The translations under genes and the position numbers were made by a program. From positions 1 to 22,315 of IMG/VR virus record IMGVR_UViG_3300032053_000584: DNA of 22,315 nucleotides; one strand, 5' to 3'. The stretch's first letter is position 1. Every line of letters begins with the position of its first letter. This DNA comes from a virus. The notes under the pieces are model-generated. The model saw only the letters and a program-made list of their open reading frames with translations. It was not told where the DNA came from and ran no database searches. Below, one piece after another: positions 1 through 5,719 of the stretch.

Positions 1-4
1 AGGG

Positions 5-39
5 TACTGTCCTGCCAGGGTACAGGGCAGGACACAGTA
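5..39. repeat. Inverted repeat (hairpin) at left edge
   Basis: GTCCTGCC at 9-16 is the exact reverse complement of GGCAGGAC at 26-33, around a 9-base loop. The outer arms TACT (5-8) and AGTA (36-39) add four pairs with a two-base bulge. AGGGTAC is also directly repeated at 1-7 and 17-23. No T-run follows, so it does not look like a complete intrinsic terminator. It could be an operator or an mRNA structure. The window edge prevents seeing what lies upstream. Confidence 0.4.
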
Positions 40-50
40 ACCTTAGCAGG

Positions 51-284
51 GTGCTAGGCAACGTTGCTAGGGTAGCGTTTTCTGAGTGCATCCACCACTG
101 GCTCGTTGACCCTCAAGAGGCCGTCTGCCGGTGCGATGGCGAGCCCCATTATCATGCAGGTTGTCGGCTCTGCCTCGCCACCCGCACCTTCCCAGCCTTC
201 CTTGAGCCCGGTCCGATAGCGAATGCGGTGGCGTATGGGAAGAGGGGGGCGAGAGCTACGTGGAAAGGGCGGAAGTTAGCATGA
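51..284 (+). CDS. Small Cys/His-rich protein, putative zinc-binding, function unknown
   Basis: A 77-residue reading frame from a GTG. The same frame stays open upstream to the left edge of the window, so the 5' end may lie outside and the start is uncertain; the GTG has no convincing ribosome-binding site. The protein has Cys13, Cys26, Cys28, His33, His35, Cys38 and Cys41. The clustered CRC and CRLC knuckles with HYH between them look like a zinc site. Its TGA overlaps the ATG of the next gene in an ATGA junction, a coupling style used repeatedly in this window, which supports it being real. I do not recognise a family. Confidence 0.5.
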   Translation: MLGNVARVAFSECIHHWLVDPQEAVCRCDGEPHYHAGCRLCLATRTFPAFLEPGPIANAVAYGKRGARATWKGRKLA

Positions 285-670
285 GGACTCTCACTGACAT
301 CGCCGACATGGTGAGCGACTGGCAGGTTGCGCTCGCTCTCGGCCAGTGGACATTTAGGCTTACTCAGAAGAGGAGCTATGACGACCGCGTGTTCCGCGTC
401 GAGCACGTCCGACACTATCGAGAGGTGCAGGTGAAGGTGTACCCTGAAGCCCTCACGATGCCCGCTACGCGGTGTTGGCGCTTTGTCTGCCATGAACTAC
501 TACATCCCTTTTTCTGGCCGGTAGAGGAGGTCTTGGCGACTGACATAGGTGAGGGCGCTGTGTATGAGCGCTGGCATGACGCAGAGGAGACGGCTATCGA
601 CGCGCTGTCTATTCAGTTAGTCGAACTGTTTCCTATGCCGGCGAAGTATGCAGAAGCGCCCGCTGAGTAG
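281..670 (+). CDS. Putative zinc metallopeptidase-like phage protein (HELLH motif)
   Basis: 129 residues from the ATG at 281, which overlaps the preceding stop and has a purine-rich GGAAAGGGCGGAAG upstream. An in-frame TTG/GTG-type start at 260 is less likely. The centre reads CHELLHPFFW (His71, Glu72, His75), matching the HExxH zinc-binding signature of metallopeptidases. About 25 residues later an acidic WHDAEETAIDAL helix could supply the third ligand, as in small gluzincins and IrrE/SprT-like phage proteins. No signal peptide is seen. The substrate cannot be read from sequence. The motif is short, so the enzyme call is an inference, while the coding call is strong. Confidence 0.7.
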   Translation: MRTLTDIADMVSDWQVALALGQWTFRLTQKRSYDDRVFRVEHVRHYREVQVKVYPEALTMPATRCWRFVCHELLHPFFWPVEEVLATDIGEGAVYERWHDAEETAIDALSIQLVELFPMPAKYAEAPAE

Positions 671-677
671 CGAGCGC
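656..677. terminator. Possible weak bidirectional hairpin between convergent genes
   Basis: GCGC (656-659) and GCT (662-664) pair with AGC (669-671) and GCGC (674-677) across a GAGT loop. This gives a 7-bp interrupted stem overlapping the stop codon of the rightward gene. It lies between convergent coding regions (rightward ending 670, leftward ending 704). Only a short CCCTTTCC follows on the rightward side, so termination strength is doubtful. Confidence 0.25.
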
Positions 678-703
678 CCTTTCCTGCTAGTCGGGCCGTG
701 CGC

Positions 704-910
704 CTACTTGCCCTCTGCCTTCTCGATGGCGGCGCGGGCCATGTCCATTGCCCTCTTTCGGTTGTTCAGGTAATCGGCAGGCTCCCAACTTTCAGGTAGC
801 ATCGCCTTCAGCGCCGCCAGCAGGTCGGCGTTGATGGCGCGGAGGTAGGCAGTGGCATTCTTCACGGTCAACTCCGTGATTCTGTCTTCAAGTTCGTCGC
901 GCTGTGCCAT
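704..910 (-). CDS. Small phage protein with DLLAAL motif, function unknown
   Basis: 68 residues. The ATG at 910 (leftward) is chosen because a strong AGAGGAGAGAGAACG ribosome-binding site precedes it. The frame extends much further upstream, but that part overlaps the neighbouring gene and reads like out-of-frame translation. The protein is mostly helical and charged, with a central ADLLAALKAMLP segment and a C-terminal AAIEKAEGK. Both segments resemble the end of the HTPGPW-type phage protein encoded just upstream, suggesting the two are partial paralogues. It is the last gene of the leftward unit. Function is unknown. Confidence 0.65.
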   Translation of the reverse strand: MAQRDELEDRITELTVKNATAYLRAINADLLAALKAMLPESWEPADYLNNRKRAMDMARAAIEKAEGK

Positions 911-930
911 CGTTCTCTCTCCTCTAACTA

Positions 931-1257
931 TCATCCGTCCGTCCCTGGGGCCCTCAGACCCATCGCGGCGGCAATAGCAGCCCGTGTGATCCGCCGTGCA
1001 ACCCTCAATTCCGACGGACCCGCACGATTCTCTATCGCACCCGTCAATACGCGGTCGGATTCCTTGAGTGCCGCCAGCAGGTCGGGGGCGGCTGCTATCA
1101 GGTGGGCGTCTGGCTCGATCCATTCATTAGTGTCCTCGTCAAATGATTTGCTGCCAGCTACACTACATACTCTCTGGCCGTTAGGAGCGATTATGTCCTG
1201 CTCTGCTCCAAGGCTGTGGTATGGAGCGATTGTCCACGGTCCCGGTGTGTGTGCCAT
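931..1257 (-). CDS. HTPGPW-family phage protein of unknown function
   Basis: 108 residues starting MAHTPGPW, with the typical IAPNG and AHLIAAAPDLLAALKE segments of a widespread small phage protein family. These proteins sit in early or accessory regions of many phages and have no established function. The ATG at 1257 is preceded by AGAGGAGAGAACG, almost identical to the sites of the two other leftward ORFs. It lies 20 bases upstream of the 704-910 gene and 14 bases downstream of the 13-codon mini-ORF, consistent with one leftward mRNA from the promoter at 1453-1481. Confidence 0.8.
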   Translation of the reverse strand: MAHTPGPWTIAPYHSLGAEQDIIAPNGQRVCSVAGSKSFDEDTNEWIEPDAHLIAAAPDLLAALKESDRVLTGAIENRAGPSELRVARRITRAAIAAAMGLRAPGTDG

Positions 1258-1271
1258 CGTTCTCTCCTCTG

Positions 1272-1313
1272 CTATCTTCTCTCGCCGTCAGTGGGCGCTG
1301 TCATCTTGTCCAT
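1272..1313 (-). CDS. 13-codon mini-ORF (possible leader peptide) of the leftward unit
   Basis: An ATG at 1313 reads MDKMTAPTDGERR and stops at 1272. It has the same AGAGGAGAGAACAATG-type initiation region as the two genes that follow, so it is likely to be translated. It is far too short for a known family and has no attenuator-like codon run. It may be a true mini-gene, a remnant whose body was lost, or a translated leader that couples to the HTPGPW gene. Its ribosome-binding site may be partly paired by a CTCTT/AAGAG hairpin (1323-1327 with 1338-1342). Confidence 0.35.
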   Translation of the reverse strand: MDKMTAPTDGERR

Positions 1314-1357
1314 TGTTCTCTCCTCTTTGCCAAATTGAAGAGCCCCATCGCCCGACT

Positions 1358-1447
1358 CAGAGGTTAGGCCGAGTCGCGGTCGTGAGACCAGGCTCCGGGG
1401 CTCATGCTGCAAATGACAAGACCGCTGACTCATGGACCTAACCTCTG
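1358..1447 (-). promoter_or_regulatory. Long inverted repeat forming a structured 5' leader of the leftward mRNA
   Basis: Three consecutive arm pairs match exactly: CAGAGGTTAGG (1358-1368) with CCTAACCTCTG (1437-1447), GAGTC (1371-1375) with GACTC (1427-1431), and GCGGTC (1376-1381) with GACCGC (1420-1425). That is 22 base pairs around a 38-base loop. The expected transcription start of the leftward promoter is near 1446, so the hairpin would begin at the very 5' end of the RNA. A further GACTC at 1354-1358 could pair with 1371-1375 instead, giving a competing fold. No T-run follows, so it is not a plain terminator. Confidence 0.55.
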
Positions 1448-1452
1448 CCCTG

Positions 1453-1481
1453 ATTATCGGCGATGCTCGCTCGGTTGTCAA
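1453..1481 (-). promoter_or_regulatory. Leftward sigma70-type promoter
   Basis: Read on the minus strand, TTGACA (1481-1476) is followed by a 17-base spacer and GATAAT (1458-1453). This is a perfect -35 with one mismatch in the -10 at optimal spacing. It faces the leftward mini-ORF, the HTPGPW gene and the 704-910 gene. It is back to back with the rightward promoter-like element at 1543-1561, leaving about 60 bases between the two for shared control. Confidence 0.8.
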
Positions 1482-1542
1482 GGGGTCTGGACAAGTATTT
1501 GCTAGTTCGTTTCAGCTCTTAGCGCATTGAATGACCGGCTTG

Positions 1543-1561
1543 TTGACGCTTGGCGTATAAT
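1543..1561 (+). promoter_or_regulatory. Rightward promoter-like element TTGACG-N7-TATAAT
   Basis: A perfect TATAAT at 1556-1561 within GCGTATAAT lies about 20 bases before the HNH gene start. The only TTGAC-like hexamer is 7 bases upstream, too close to act as a standard -35; at 16-18 bases the sequence is poor. The same arrangement (TTGACA, 8 bases, TATAAT) recurs at 5439-5458. The TATAAT probably sets the start of the packaging-block transcript near 1568, and the TTGAC may be an operator or an unusual recognition element. Confidence 0.5.
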
Positions 1562-1581
1562 AGGCGAAAGGGAGTAGACAG

Positions 1582-1926
1582 ATGAGAGTGGCCCCGTCCT
1601 TGCCTTGTCGGAAGCCGGGATGCCACAATCTTCAGCCATGTGCACTGCATCCTGGCAAGCCGTTCGCATCGGTAGGACTGCGACCATCAGCATCGGAGCG
1701 TGGCTACGGCGCCAGACATCGAGAGTGGAGGGCACTCATACTCGCTGCTCACCCTATCTGCCAAGCGGTCGACTGTGATCAACTAAGCACAGACGCTCAT
1801 CATATCGTCCCTATTCGCTTCGGTGGTCCGCGTTTCGATGTGGCAAATGGTCGCGCCCTCTGTCACTTTCATCATGCACAGCAGACGGGGAAAGAAACGG
1901 GGCGGAGATGGAAAGTACCTGCCTGA
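1582..1926 (+). CDS. HNH endonuclease, packaging-associated
   Basis: 114 residues. The ATG at 1582 follows a good GAAAGGGAG site. The C-terminal half carries the HNH core: DAHHIVPIRFGG (His73, His74), Asn89 and LCHFHHAQQTG (His95, His97, His98). Cys60/Cys65 and Cys94 are likely structural zinc ligands. Small HNH proteins next to terminase genes are known in HK97-like phages, where they assist cos cleavage by the terminase holoenzyme. Here it lies about 0.9 kb before TerS, with one gene between, in the same operon, so that role is likely. An N-terminal CxxxxC pair and CALHPGKP segment are also typical of this phage subgroup. Confidence 0.9.
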   Translation: MRVAPSLPCRKPGCHNLQPCALHPGKPFASVGLRPSASERGYGARHREWRALILAAHPICQAVDCDQLSTDAHHIVPIRFGGPRFDVANGRALCHFHHAQQTGKETGRRWKVPA

Positions 1927-2765
1927 ATTGCGGTAAGACGTTTGTGACTAATAGACGTGTTCGGCAATACTGTTCCTACCGCTGCTCTAACAAGGGTAAT
2001 GCTGACAAGCGCTTGGAAGGTAAGACGGCGACCGTCTGGAGTTGTGGTGGGGGAGTACAGAGCACGGCTATCGCTGCCCTTATCTGCGCTGGCAAGATGC
2101 CGAAGCCGGATTATGCCATTATCACGGACGTTGGCTATGAGAAGACGGCGACGTTTGACTATGTGGAGGCGCACATGATACCGCGGCTCGCTGGCATCGG
2201 CCTGGAACTTCAGATCATCAAGACGACGGACTACACAGATAACACCATCATCGACCCGCAGGGCTATGTGCGTATTCCTGCCTTCAGAGACGGGGCTAAG
2301 TTCCCAACGCATTGCAGTGGTAGATGGAAGGGATACGTCGCGCGCAAGTGGATGCGCGAACAGGGTATCGCGAAGGCTATCAACTGGATTGGCATCTCAC
2401 TCGATGAAGCGCGTCGGGCGCGAGAGTCGACCTTGCAGTGGGTTGAACTGCGCTATCCCCTGATCGATATGGGCATCAGGCGCGAGGATTGCTTGTGGCT
2501 CATAAGCGAGCACGCATGGCCTCGCCCTCCGCAGACATCGTGTTTCATCTGTCCACTTCAGAACGACGGGAGTTGGCTACGGACCAAGCAGCAATATCCG
2601 CAGGACTGGGCACGGGCAATAGAAATTGAGCGGGAGATACAGCGAGTGAAGCCGGACGTGTACTTGCACAAGTCACTCGTGCCATTGCCCGAAGTCGAGT
2701 TCAAGTTTGCGTGGGCTGACGCGATGGGCGAATGCAAAGAGCTGGGTGTTCAATGCTGGGGGTAG
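1908..2765 (+). CDS. PP-loop ATPase, PAPS reductase-like, with N-terminal zinc finger
   Basis: 285 residues, overlapping the HNH gene by 19 bases; the ATG at 1908 sits right after GGGGCGGAG. Residues 1-30 form a zinc-finger-like knuckle (Cys5, Cys8, Cys22, Cys26). Residues 44-53 read WSCGGGVQST, the PP-loop of the N-type ATP pyrophosphatase / phosphoadenosine phosphosulfate reductase superfamily, which adenylates or thiolates substrates. Cys136 in HCSGRW and Cys212/Cys215 in SCFICP are candidate sulfur-carrying or iron-sulfur ligands. Phage members of this superfamily are common and mostly uncharacterised; nucleic-acid sulfur modification or sulfur metabolism are the usual suggestions. No partner modification genes (for example other Dnd proteins) are visible. 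Confidence 0.85.
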   Translation: MESTCLNCGKTFVTNRRVRQYCSYRCSNKGNADKRLEGKTATVWSCGGGVQSTAIAALICAGKMPKPDYAIITDVGYEKTATFDYVEAHMIPRLAGIGLELQIIKTTDYTDNTIIDPQGYVRIPAFRDGAKFPTHCSGRWKGYVARKWMREQGIAKAINWIGISLDEARRARESTLQWVELRYPLIDMGIRREDCLWLISEHAWPRPPQTSCFICPLQNDGSWLRTKQQYPQDWARAIEIEREIQRVKPDVYLHKSLVPLPEVEFKFAWADAMGECKELGVQCWG

Positions 2766-2854
2766 GCGGTCGAATATTTTGCAAGTGTCGTTTGCGCCGT
2801 ACCGCTAGCGTACCACTTTGATGCTATTTACGATTTGATTGAGGACTGATTGCT

Positions 2855-3262
2855 ATGCCAATAGTAGGACGCAAACCAAAACCCGAAGACCAGCGGCGCA
2901 ACCAGAATAAGCACGTCGACTGGGTCGAGGTTATAGACAGACCCTTTGAGGACGCCCCGCCACTCAAGGGCAAGTGGCCGGCGAAGACAAAGCGATGGTG
3001 GCATGCCGTCTCGACTATGCCTCATTGTATTCTGTGGACCGATTCGGAATGGCAACGGGCTTTCGATACTGTGGAGATGGTGGCGGCGTTTCATCAGGGC
3101 GACTTGAGGCTGGCGACAGAACTCCGTGCTCGTGAACGCGAGATGGGTACGACCCTAGACGCCCGCCGCGACCTGCGTATCAGGTATGTCGAAGCGAAGG
3201 CGAACGAGGAGCGACCGGCGTTAGTGGCTATTAAAGACTACAGGAAGGCGCTGGAAGGATGA
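2855..3262 (+). CDS. terS: Terminase small subunit
   Basis: 135 residues from an ATG preceded by GAGGACTGATTGCT. The protein starts with a basic VGRKPKPEDQRRNQNK segment, followed by a KWPAKTKRWWHAVSTMP segment, a central TDSEWQRAFDTVEMVAAF helix and a conserved DARRDLRIRYVEAK helix. This layout is typical of TerS proteins of actinobacteriophage-like siphoviruses. TerS binds the packaging start site and loads TerL. The C-terminus DYRKALEG is encoded by the first copy of a 21-bp cassette repeated at the next two junctions. The stop overlaps the next ATG (ATGA). An 89-bp gap separates it from the PP-loop gene. Confidence 0.85.
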   Translation: MPIVGRKPKPEDQRRNQNKHVDWVEVIDRPFEDAPPLKGKWPAKTKRWWHAVSTMPHCILWTDSEWQRAFDTVEMVAAFHQGDLRLATELRAREREMGTTLDARRDLRIRYVEAKANEERPALVAIKDYRKALEG

Positions 3263-3495
3263 GGGGTTACGACGAAGGCGAGTGGGAAATTCAGTTGGGA
3301 ACACAAGTCCGCAACATATTCGGTGCACCAGCCAAAGTGGCCGATATGCGTTTCTACCGACGACCTCGCTCCGCAGACTTCGACTTGCTTCTGGAGGTCG
3401 AATTCGATAATGGCCGTCGTCAATGGGACGTCTACTATCACTTCTTGCCGGACGATGCGGAGCCAAGCAGATTCAGGAAGGCGCTGGAAGGATGA
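3259..3495 (+). CDS. Hypothetical protein, 78 residues
   Basis: Starts at the ATGA overlap with TerS, with GGAAGG as ribosome-binding site. It is a soluble, mixed-charge protein rich in aromatic residues with alternating hydrophobic stretches (DFDLLLEVEFDNGRRQWDVY), suggesting a small beta-rich fold. The C-terminus RFRKALEG comes from the repeated junction cassette and matches the end of TerS although the proteins are otherwise unrelated. No Cys or catalytic motif is seen and no family is recognised. Its position inside the TerS-TerL operon gives the only hint: possible packaging accessory. Confidence 0.7.
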   Translation: MRGYDEGEWEIQLGTQVRNIFGAPAKVADMRFYRRPRSADFDLLLEVEFDNGRRQWDVYYHFLPDDAEPSRFRKALEG

Positions 3496-3689
3496 ATGAA
3501 CCTAGAGTTGAAGCCGTTATTGATAAGAACGTCTATTGCTGGAAATGTCGGGAGAAGATAGGCGACGAGTTGGCCCGCCCGTGGATTATCACCTGCCACG
3601 AATGCACAGCACTCAATCACAGTCCTTGGGGCTATCCCGGTATGCCCACACAGTCTGCGATGGCCCCAACTCAATCAGGCCACGCTTAG
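3492..3689 (+). CDS. Zinc-ribbon mini-protein, 65 residues
   Basis: The ATG at 3492 overlaps the previous stop (ATGA) and has the cassette ribosome-binding site; the frame is open further upstream but that part overlaps the previous gene. Cys16/Cys19 (CWKC) and Cys35/Cys38 (CHEC) form two knuckles about 16 residues apart, a standard zinc-ribbon layout. The C-terminus is Pro/Ser/Thr-rich and looks disordered. An alternative frame over its last codons reads into RKAMEG-stop like its neighbours, so a recent frameshift may have changed its tail. Function is unknown; nucleic-acid or protein binding is a guess from the fold. Confidence 0.65.
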   Translation: MNEPRVEAVIDKNVYCWKCREKIGDELARPWIITCHECTALNHSPWGYPGMPTQSAMAPTQSGHA

Positions 3690-3704
3690 GAAGGCGATGG
3701 AAGG

Positions 3705-3794
3705 ATGAGCGGGGAGAAGCTCAAAGCGAGCGCCATTATCTGGACGGTAGATTGGCGGATTGGCGACCGCCCTCCCCGGTCAAAGAAAGAATGA
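3705..3794 (+). CDS. 29-codon ORF immediately before TerL
   Basis: The ATG in the third junction cassette opens a 29-residue frame (starting MSGEKLKASAIIW and ending PRSKKE), stopping at 3794, one base before the proposed TerL start at 3796. The peptide is basic with a short hydrophobic AIIWTV run. TerL itself has only a weak ribosome-binding site, so translation of this ORF may deliver ribosomes to TerL. It may be a leader or a degenerate duplicate rather than a functional protein. Confidence 0.45.
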   Translation: MSGEKLKASAIIWTVDWRIGDRPPRSKKE

Positions 3795-3795
3795 G

Positions 3796-5424
3796 ATGAC
3801 GGTGGTAGCGCTAGCAATGCCCGTCACCGCCGGCCCTACCTGGCAGCGTGACAAGCACGGTAAGTTTGTCCTTCCGACGCATACGCTTGGCTGGGACATC
3901 CTCGGCTGGACGGCGGAATACCTGCTCCAGCCGGACGGTCCCCTAGCTGGCGACCCGTGGAAGTTCACGCAGGAGCAAGCCCGTTTCCTTCTTTGGTGGT
4001 ATGCCGTCGACGAGCGAGGCCGTTTCATCTATCGCTCGGGGATGCTGCGAAGGATGAAGGGGTGGGGTAAGGACCCATTCGCGGCTGCGATTTGTGGTGT
4101 TGAGTTCGTTGGGCCATGCCGGTTCGACCGTTGGGAGAACGGGCAACCAATCGGGGAACGGCATTATTCGGCTTGGATACAGGCTGCGGCCGTTTCGCGT
4201 GAGCAGACCCGCAACCTGATGACGATCTTCCCGGCCATGATGTCGCCGAAGATGATCGCCGAGTTCGGTGTCGATGTCGGCAAGGAGATCATCTACGCGA
4301 ACAACGGGCGCCAGCAAATCCAGGCCGTAACGAGTTCGCCACGGGCGCTTGAGGGCGGGCGTGCAACCTGCGTTATCAAGGACGAAACTCATCACTGGCT
4401 CGGCTCCAACGAAGGTCACGAGATGAGCAAGGTCATTGCCCGCAACGTGGCGAAGTCGCGCGACGGCTCCTCGCGGGTGCTGGCGATCTCCAATGCCCAT
4501 GCGCCTGGTGAGAACTCCGATGCGCAGAGCGACTATGAGACAGCGCAGAAGATCGCTCAGGCCGGTTTGGCGAGCGACTTCCTCTATGACTCGCTCGAAG
4601 CGCCGGAGGGCATTGACCTGGATGACGATGGGGCGGTCTTGTCGGGTGTCCTGGCCGCCTGTGGCGACTCCGAATGGGTCAGCCCGGATCGTCTACTAGC
4701 TGAGATTCGCGACCCCCGGACGTCGCCCGCGATGGCGCGGCGCTTCTACCTGAATCAGATCGTCGCCGAAGAGGACAAGCCCTTCGACTACGAGCAATGG
4801 CTGACGCTGGGAAAGCCCGACTACGTCGTGCCGGACGGCGCGCTGATAACGCTCGGCTTCGATGGTTCGACGAAGCGCGACCACACCGCGCTCATCGGGA
4901 CCGAGATTGTGACCGGGCACCAATGGGTCGTCGGCTACTGGGAACCCATAGAGACGCGTGCCGGTGAGATAGAGATTCCCTTCTTTGAGGTCGACGCGAC
5001 TGTCGACGCGGCATTCACCCGCTGGAAGGTCTGGCGCGGCAACTTCGACCCCTTCTACTGGCGGGACATGGTCGCGGCCTGGGCGGGCCGGTACGGGGCG
5101 GACATCGTCGTGAGTTGGGACACGACCAAGTACGGCAAGATGGCGTTCTCGCTACTGGCGTATCGCGAGGCGATACAGACTGGCGCCCTCTCCCATGACG
5201 GCGACCCGCGTTTCGCTGCCTGCATCCAGAACGCCCACAAACACATGCTGTCCATGACGGATGACGACGGCAACCGACTGTGGGTGATCCAGAAGGAGCG
5301 CCCGGACTCGCCGCTGAAGATCGACGCGGCGATGGCGGGTTGCCTATCCTGGGAAGCGTACACAGCGGCGATAGCGGCCGGCGCGAGCACGGAGCCGGTG
5401 GGAATAGGGATGATGCTGGTATGA
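3796..5424 (+). CDS. terL: Terminase large subunit
   Basis: 542 residues from the ATG at 3796; a TTG 36 bases upstream in frame is less likely because it lies within the preceding small ORF. The N-terminal ATPase has a KGWGKDP motif (residues 88-94) as a degenerate Walker A, found in actinophage-type TerL, and CVIKDETHHW (192-201) with Asp196-Glu197 as Walker B. The C-terminal RNase H-like nuclease shows LGFDGSTKRD (Asp356) and SWDTTKYGK (Asp442) as candidate metal ligands. The protein packages concatemeric DNA into the prohead with TerS, the portal and probably the HNH protein at 1582. The length is usual for this subgroup. The stop is in an ATGA overlap. Confidence 0.95.
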   Translation: MTVVALAMPVTAGPTWQRDKHGKFVLPTHTLGWDILGWTAEYLLQPDGPLAGDPWKFTQEQARFLLWWYAVDERGRFIYRSGMLRRMKGWGKDPFAAAICGVEFVGPCRFDRWENGQPIGERHYSAWIQAAAVSREQTRNLMTIFPAMMSPKMIAEFGVDVGKEIIYANNGRQQIQAVTSSPRALEGGRATCVIKDETHHWLGSNEGHEMSKVIARNVAKSRDGSSRVLAISNAHAPGENSDAQSDYETAQKIAQAGLASDFLYDSLEAPEGIDLDDDGAVLSGVLAACGDSEWVSPDRLLAEIRDPRTSPAMARRFYLNQIVAEEDKPFDYEQWLTLGKPDYVVPDGALITLGFDGSTKRDHTALIGTEIVTGHQWVVGYWEPIETRAGEIEIPFFEVDATVDAAFTRWKVWRGNFDPFYWRDMVAAWAGRYGADIVVSWDTTKYGKMAFSLLAYREAIQTGALSHDGDPRFAACIQNAHKHMLSMTDDDGNRLWVIQKERPDSPLKIDAAMAGCLSWEAYTAAIAAGASTEPVGIGMMLV

Positions 5425-5438
5425 TCCGCTTACCTGTA

Positions 5439-5458
5439 TTGACAATTAAGCGTATAAT
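5439..5458 (+). promoter_or_regulatory. Promoter-like element TTGACA-N8-TATAAT after TerL
   Basis: A perfect TTGACA (5439-5444) and perfect TATAAT (5453-5458) are only 8 bases apart, too close for a normal sigma70 pair, with GCG directly before TATAAT as at 1553-1555 and 7410-7412. The ATG at 5466 lies 7 bases after the -10, exactly where transcription would start. It may therefore drive a leaderless mRNA for the mini-protein and the downstream membrane and head genes. Confidence 0.4.
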
Positions 5459-5465
5459 GTCGGGG

Positions 5466-5588
5466 ATGAGGCAAACATGCCGACATGAGCGGGTCAGTAC
5501 TGCCGGGTGGTGTGAAATCTGTGGCCAACCGATGGAAGATGCCCTCTACGTCGTGCGCCGCGAGGTTCCGAACAGTGAAAATCATTGA
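5466..5588 (+). CDS. Zinc-knuckle mini-protein, 40 residues
   Basis: Reads MRQTCRHERV then WCEICGQPM, with Cys5, His7, Cys16 and Cys19 as a probable zinc site. A second possible start is the ATG at 5421, overlapping the TerL stop (ATGA), which would add 15 residues encoded over the promoter-like element. The 5466 start is preferred because the extra residues look like translated promoter sequence, but the genome's habit of ATGA coupling favours 5421; both may be used. Similar CRHER...WCxxCG mini-proteins are frequent in phages of GC-rich hosts and have no known function. Confidence 0.6.
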   Translation: MRQTCRHERVSTAGWCEICGQPMEDALYVVRREVPNSENH

Positions 5589-5715
5589 TGCTGACGACCG
5601 CAAGGTGCTCGCGCAGTGGGCGATCCTCGTCCTCACCGCTATCGTCGTCCTCATCGTGGCGGCGGGCGCCCTCGGGTTCGCCCTCTCAGTGTTTGAGGCG
5701 GCAAGGAGGTTGTAG
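5575..5715 (+). CDS. Single-pass membrane mini-protein, 46 residues
   Basis: A GTG at 5575, preceded by GAGGTTCCGAACA, overlaps the previous gene by 14 bases. The short N-terminus VKIIDADDRKV is followed by about 25 hydrophobic residues (AILVLTAIVVLIVAAGALGF and beyond), one clear transmembrane helix, then a short FEAARRL tail. The charge pattern suggests the N-terminus is outside or ambiguous. With the next gene it forms a pair of membrane peptides between TerL and portal, an uncommon place for membrane proteins. A holin-like or membrane-modulating role is possible but not shown. Confidence 0.6.
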   Translation: MKIIDADDRKVLAQWAILVLTAIVVLIVAAGALGFALSVFEAARRL

Positions 5716-5719
5716 TACT

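Larger units (their letters stand above)
3242..3708 (+). repeat. Three copies of a 21-bp gene-junction cassette
   Basis: AGGAAGGCG, then C or A, then TGGAAGGATGA occurs at 3242-3262, 3475-3495 and 3688-3708, identical except for one base in the third copy. Each copy supplies a GGAAGG ribosome-binding site and an ATGA start signal. In the first two copies it also encodes the shared C-terminal RKALEG and the stop codon of the upstream gene. In the third copy the upstream gene already ended at 3689, but another frame across the cassette still reads RKAMEG-stop. The spacing is 233 and 213 bases. Confidence 0.9.

Noticed and set aside
58-67. Palindrome GCAACGTTGC as an operator
   Set aside because: It is short and lies inside a probable coding frame, with no promoter visible around it.
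986-1441. A 151-codon rightward open frame in the leftward unit
   Set aside because: The opposite strand carries the HTPGPW family protein with a strong ribosome-binding site and promoter.
2799-2813. Imperfect palindrome GTAC-CGCTAGC-GTAC in the 89-bp gap before TerS
   Set aside because: The stem is only four base pairs plus a short inner palindrome, with no promoter nearby; too weak to call an operator or cos site.
3943-4500. Leftward open frame inside the terminase large subunit
   Set aside because: It overlaps the ATPase motifs of TerL and has no features of its own.
5439-5444. TTGACA as a normal -35 for TATAAT at 5453
   Set aside because: Eight bases of spacing is far from the 16-18 needed; kept only as part of a recurrent motif.
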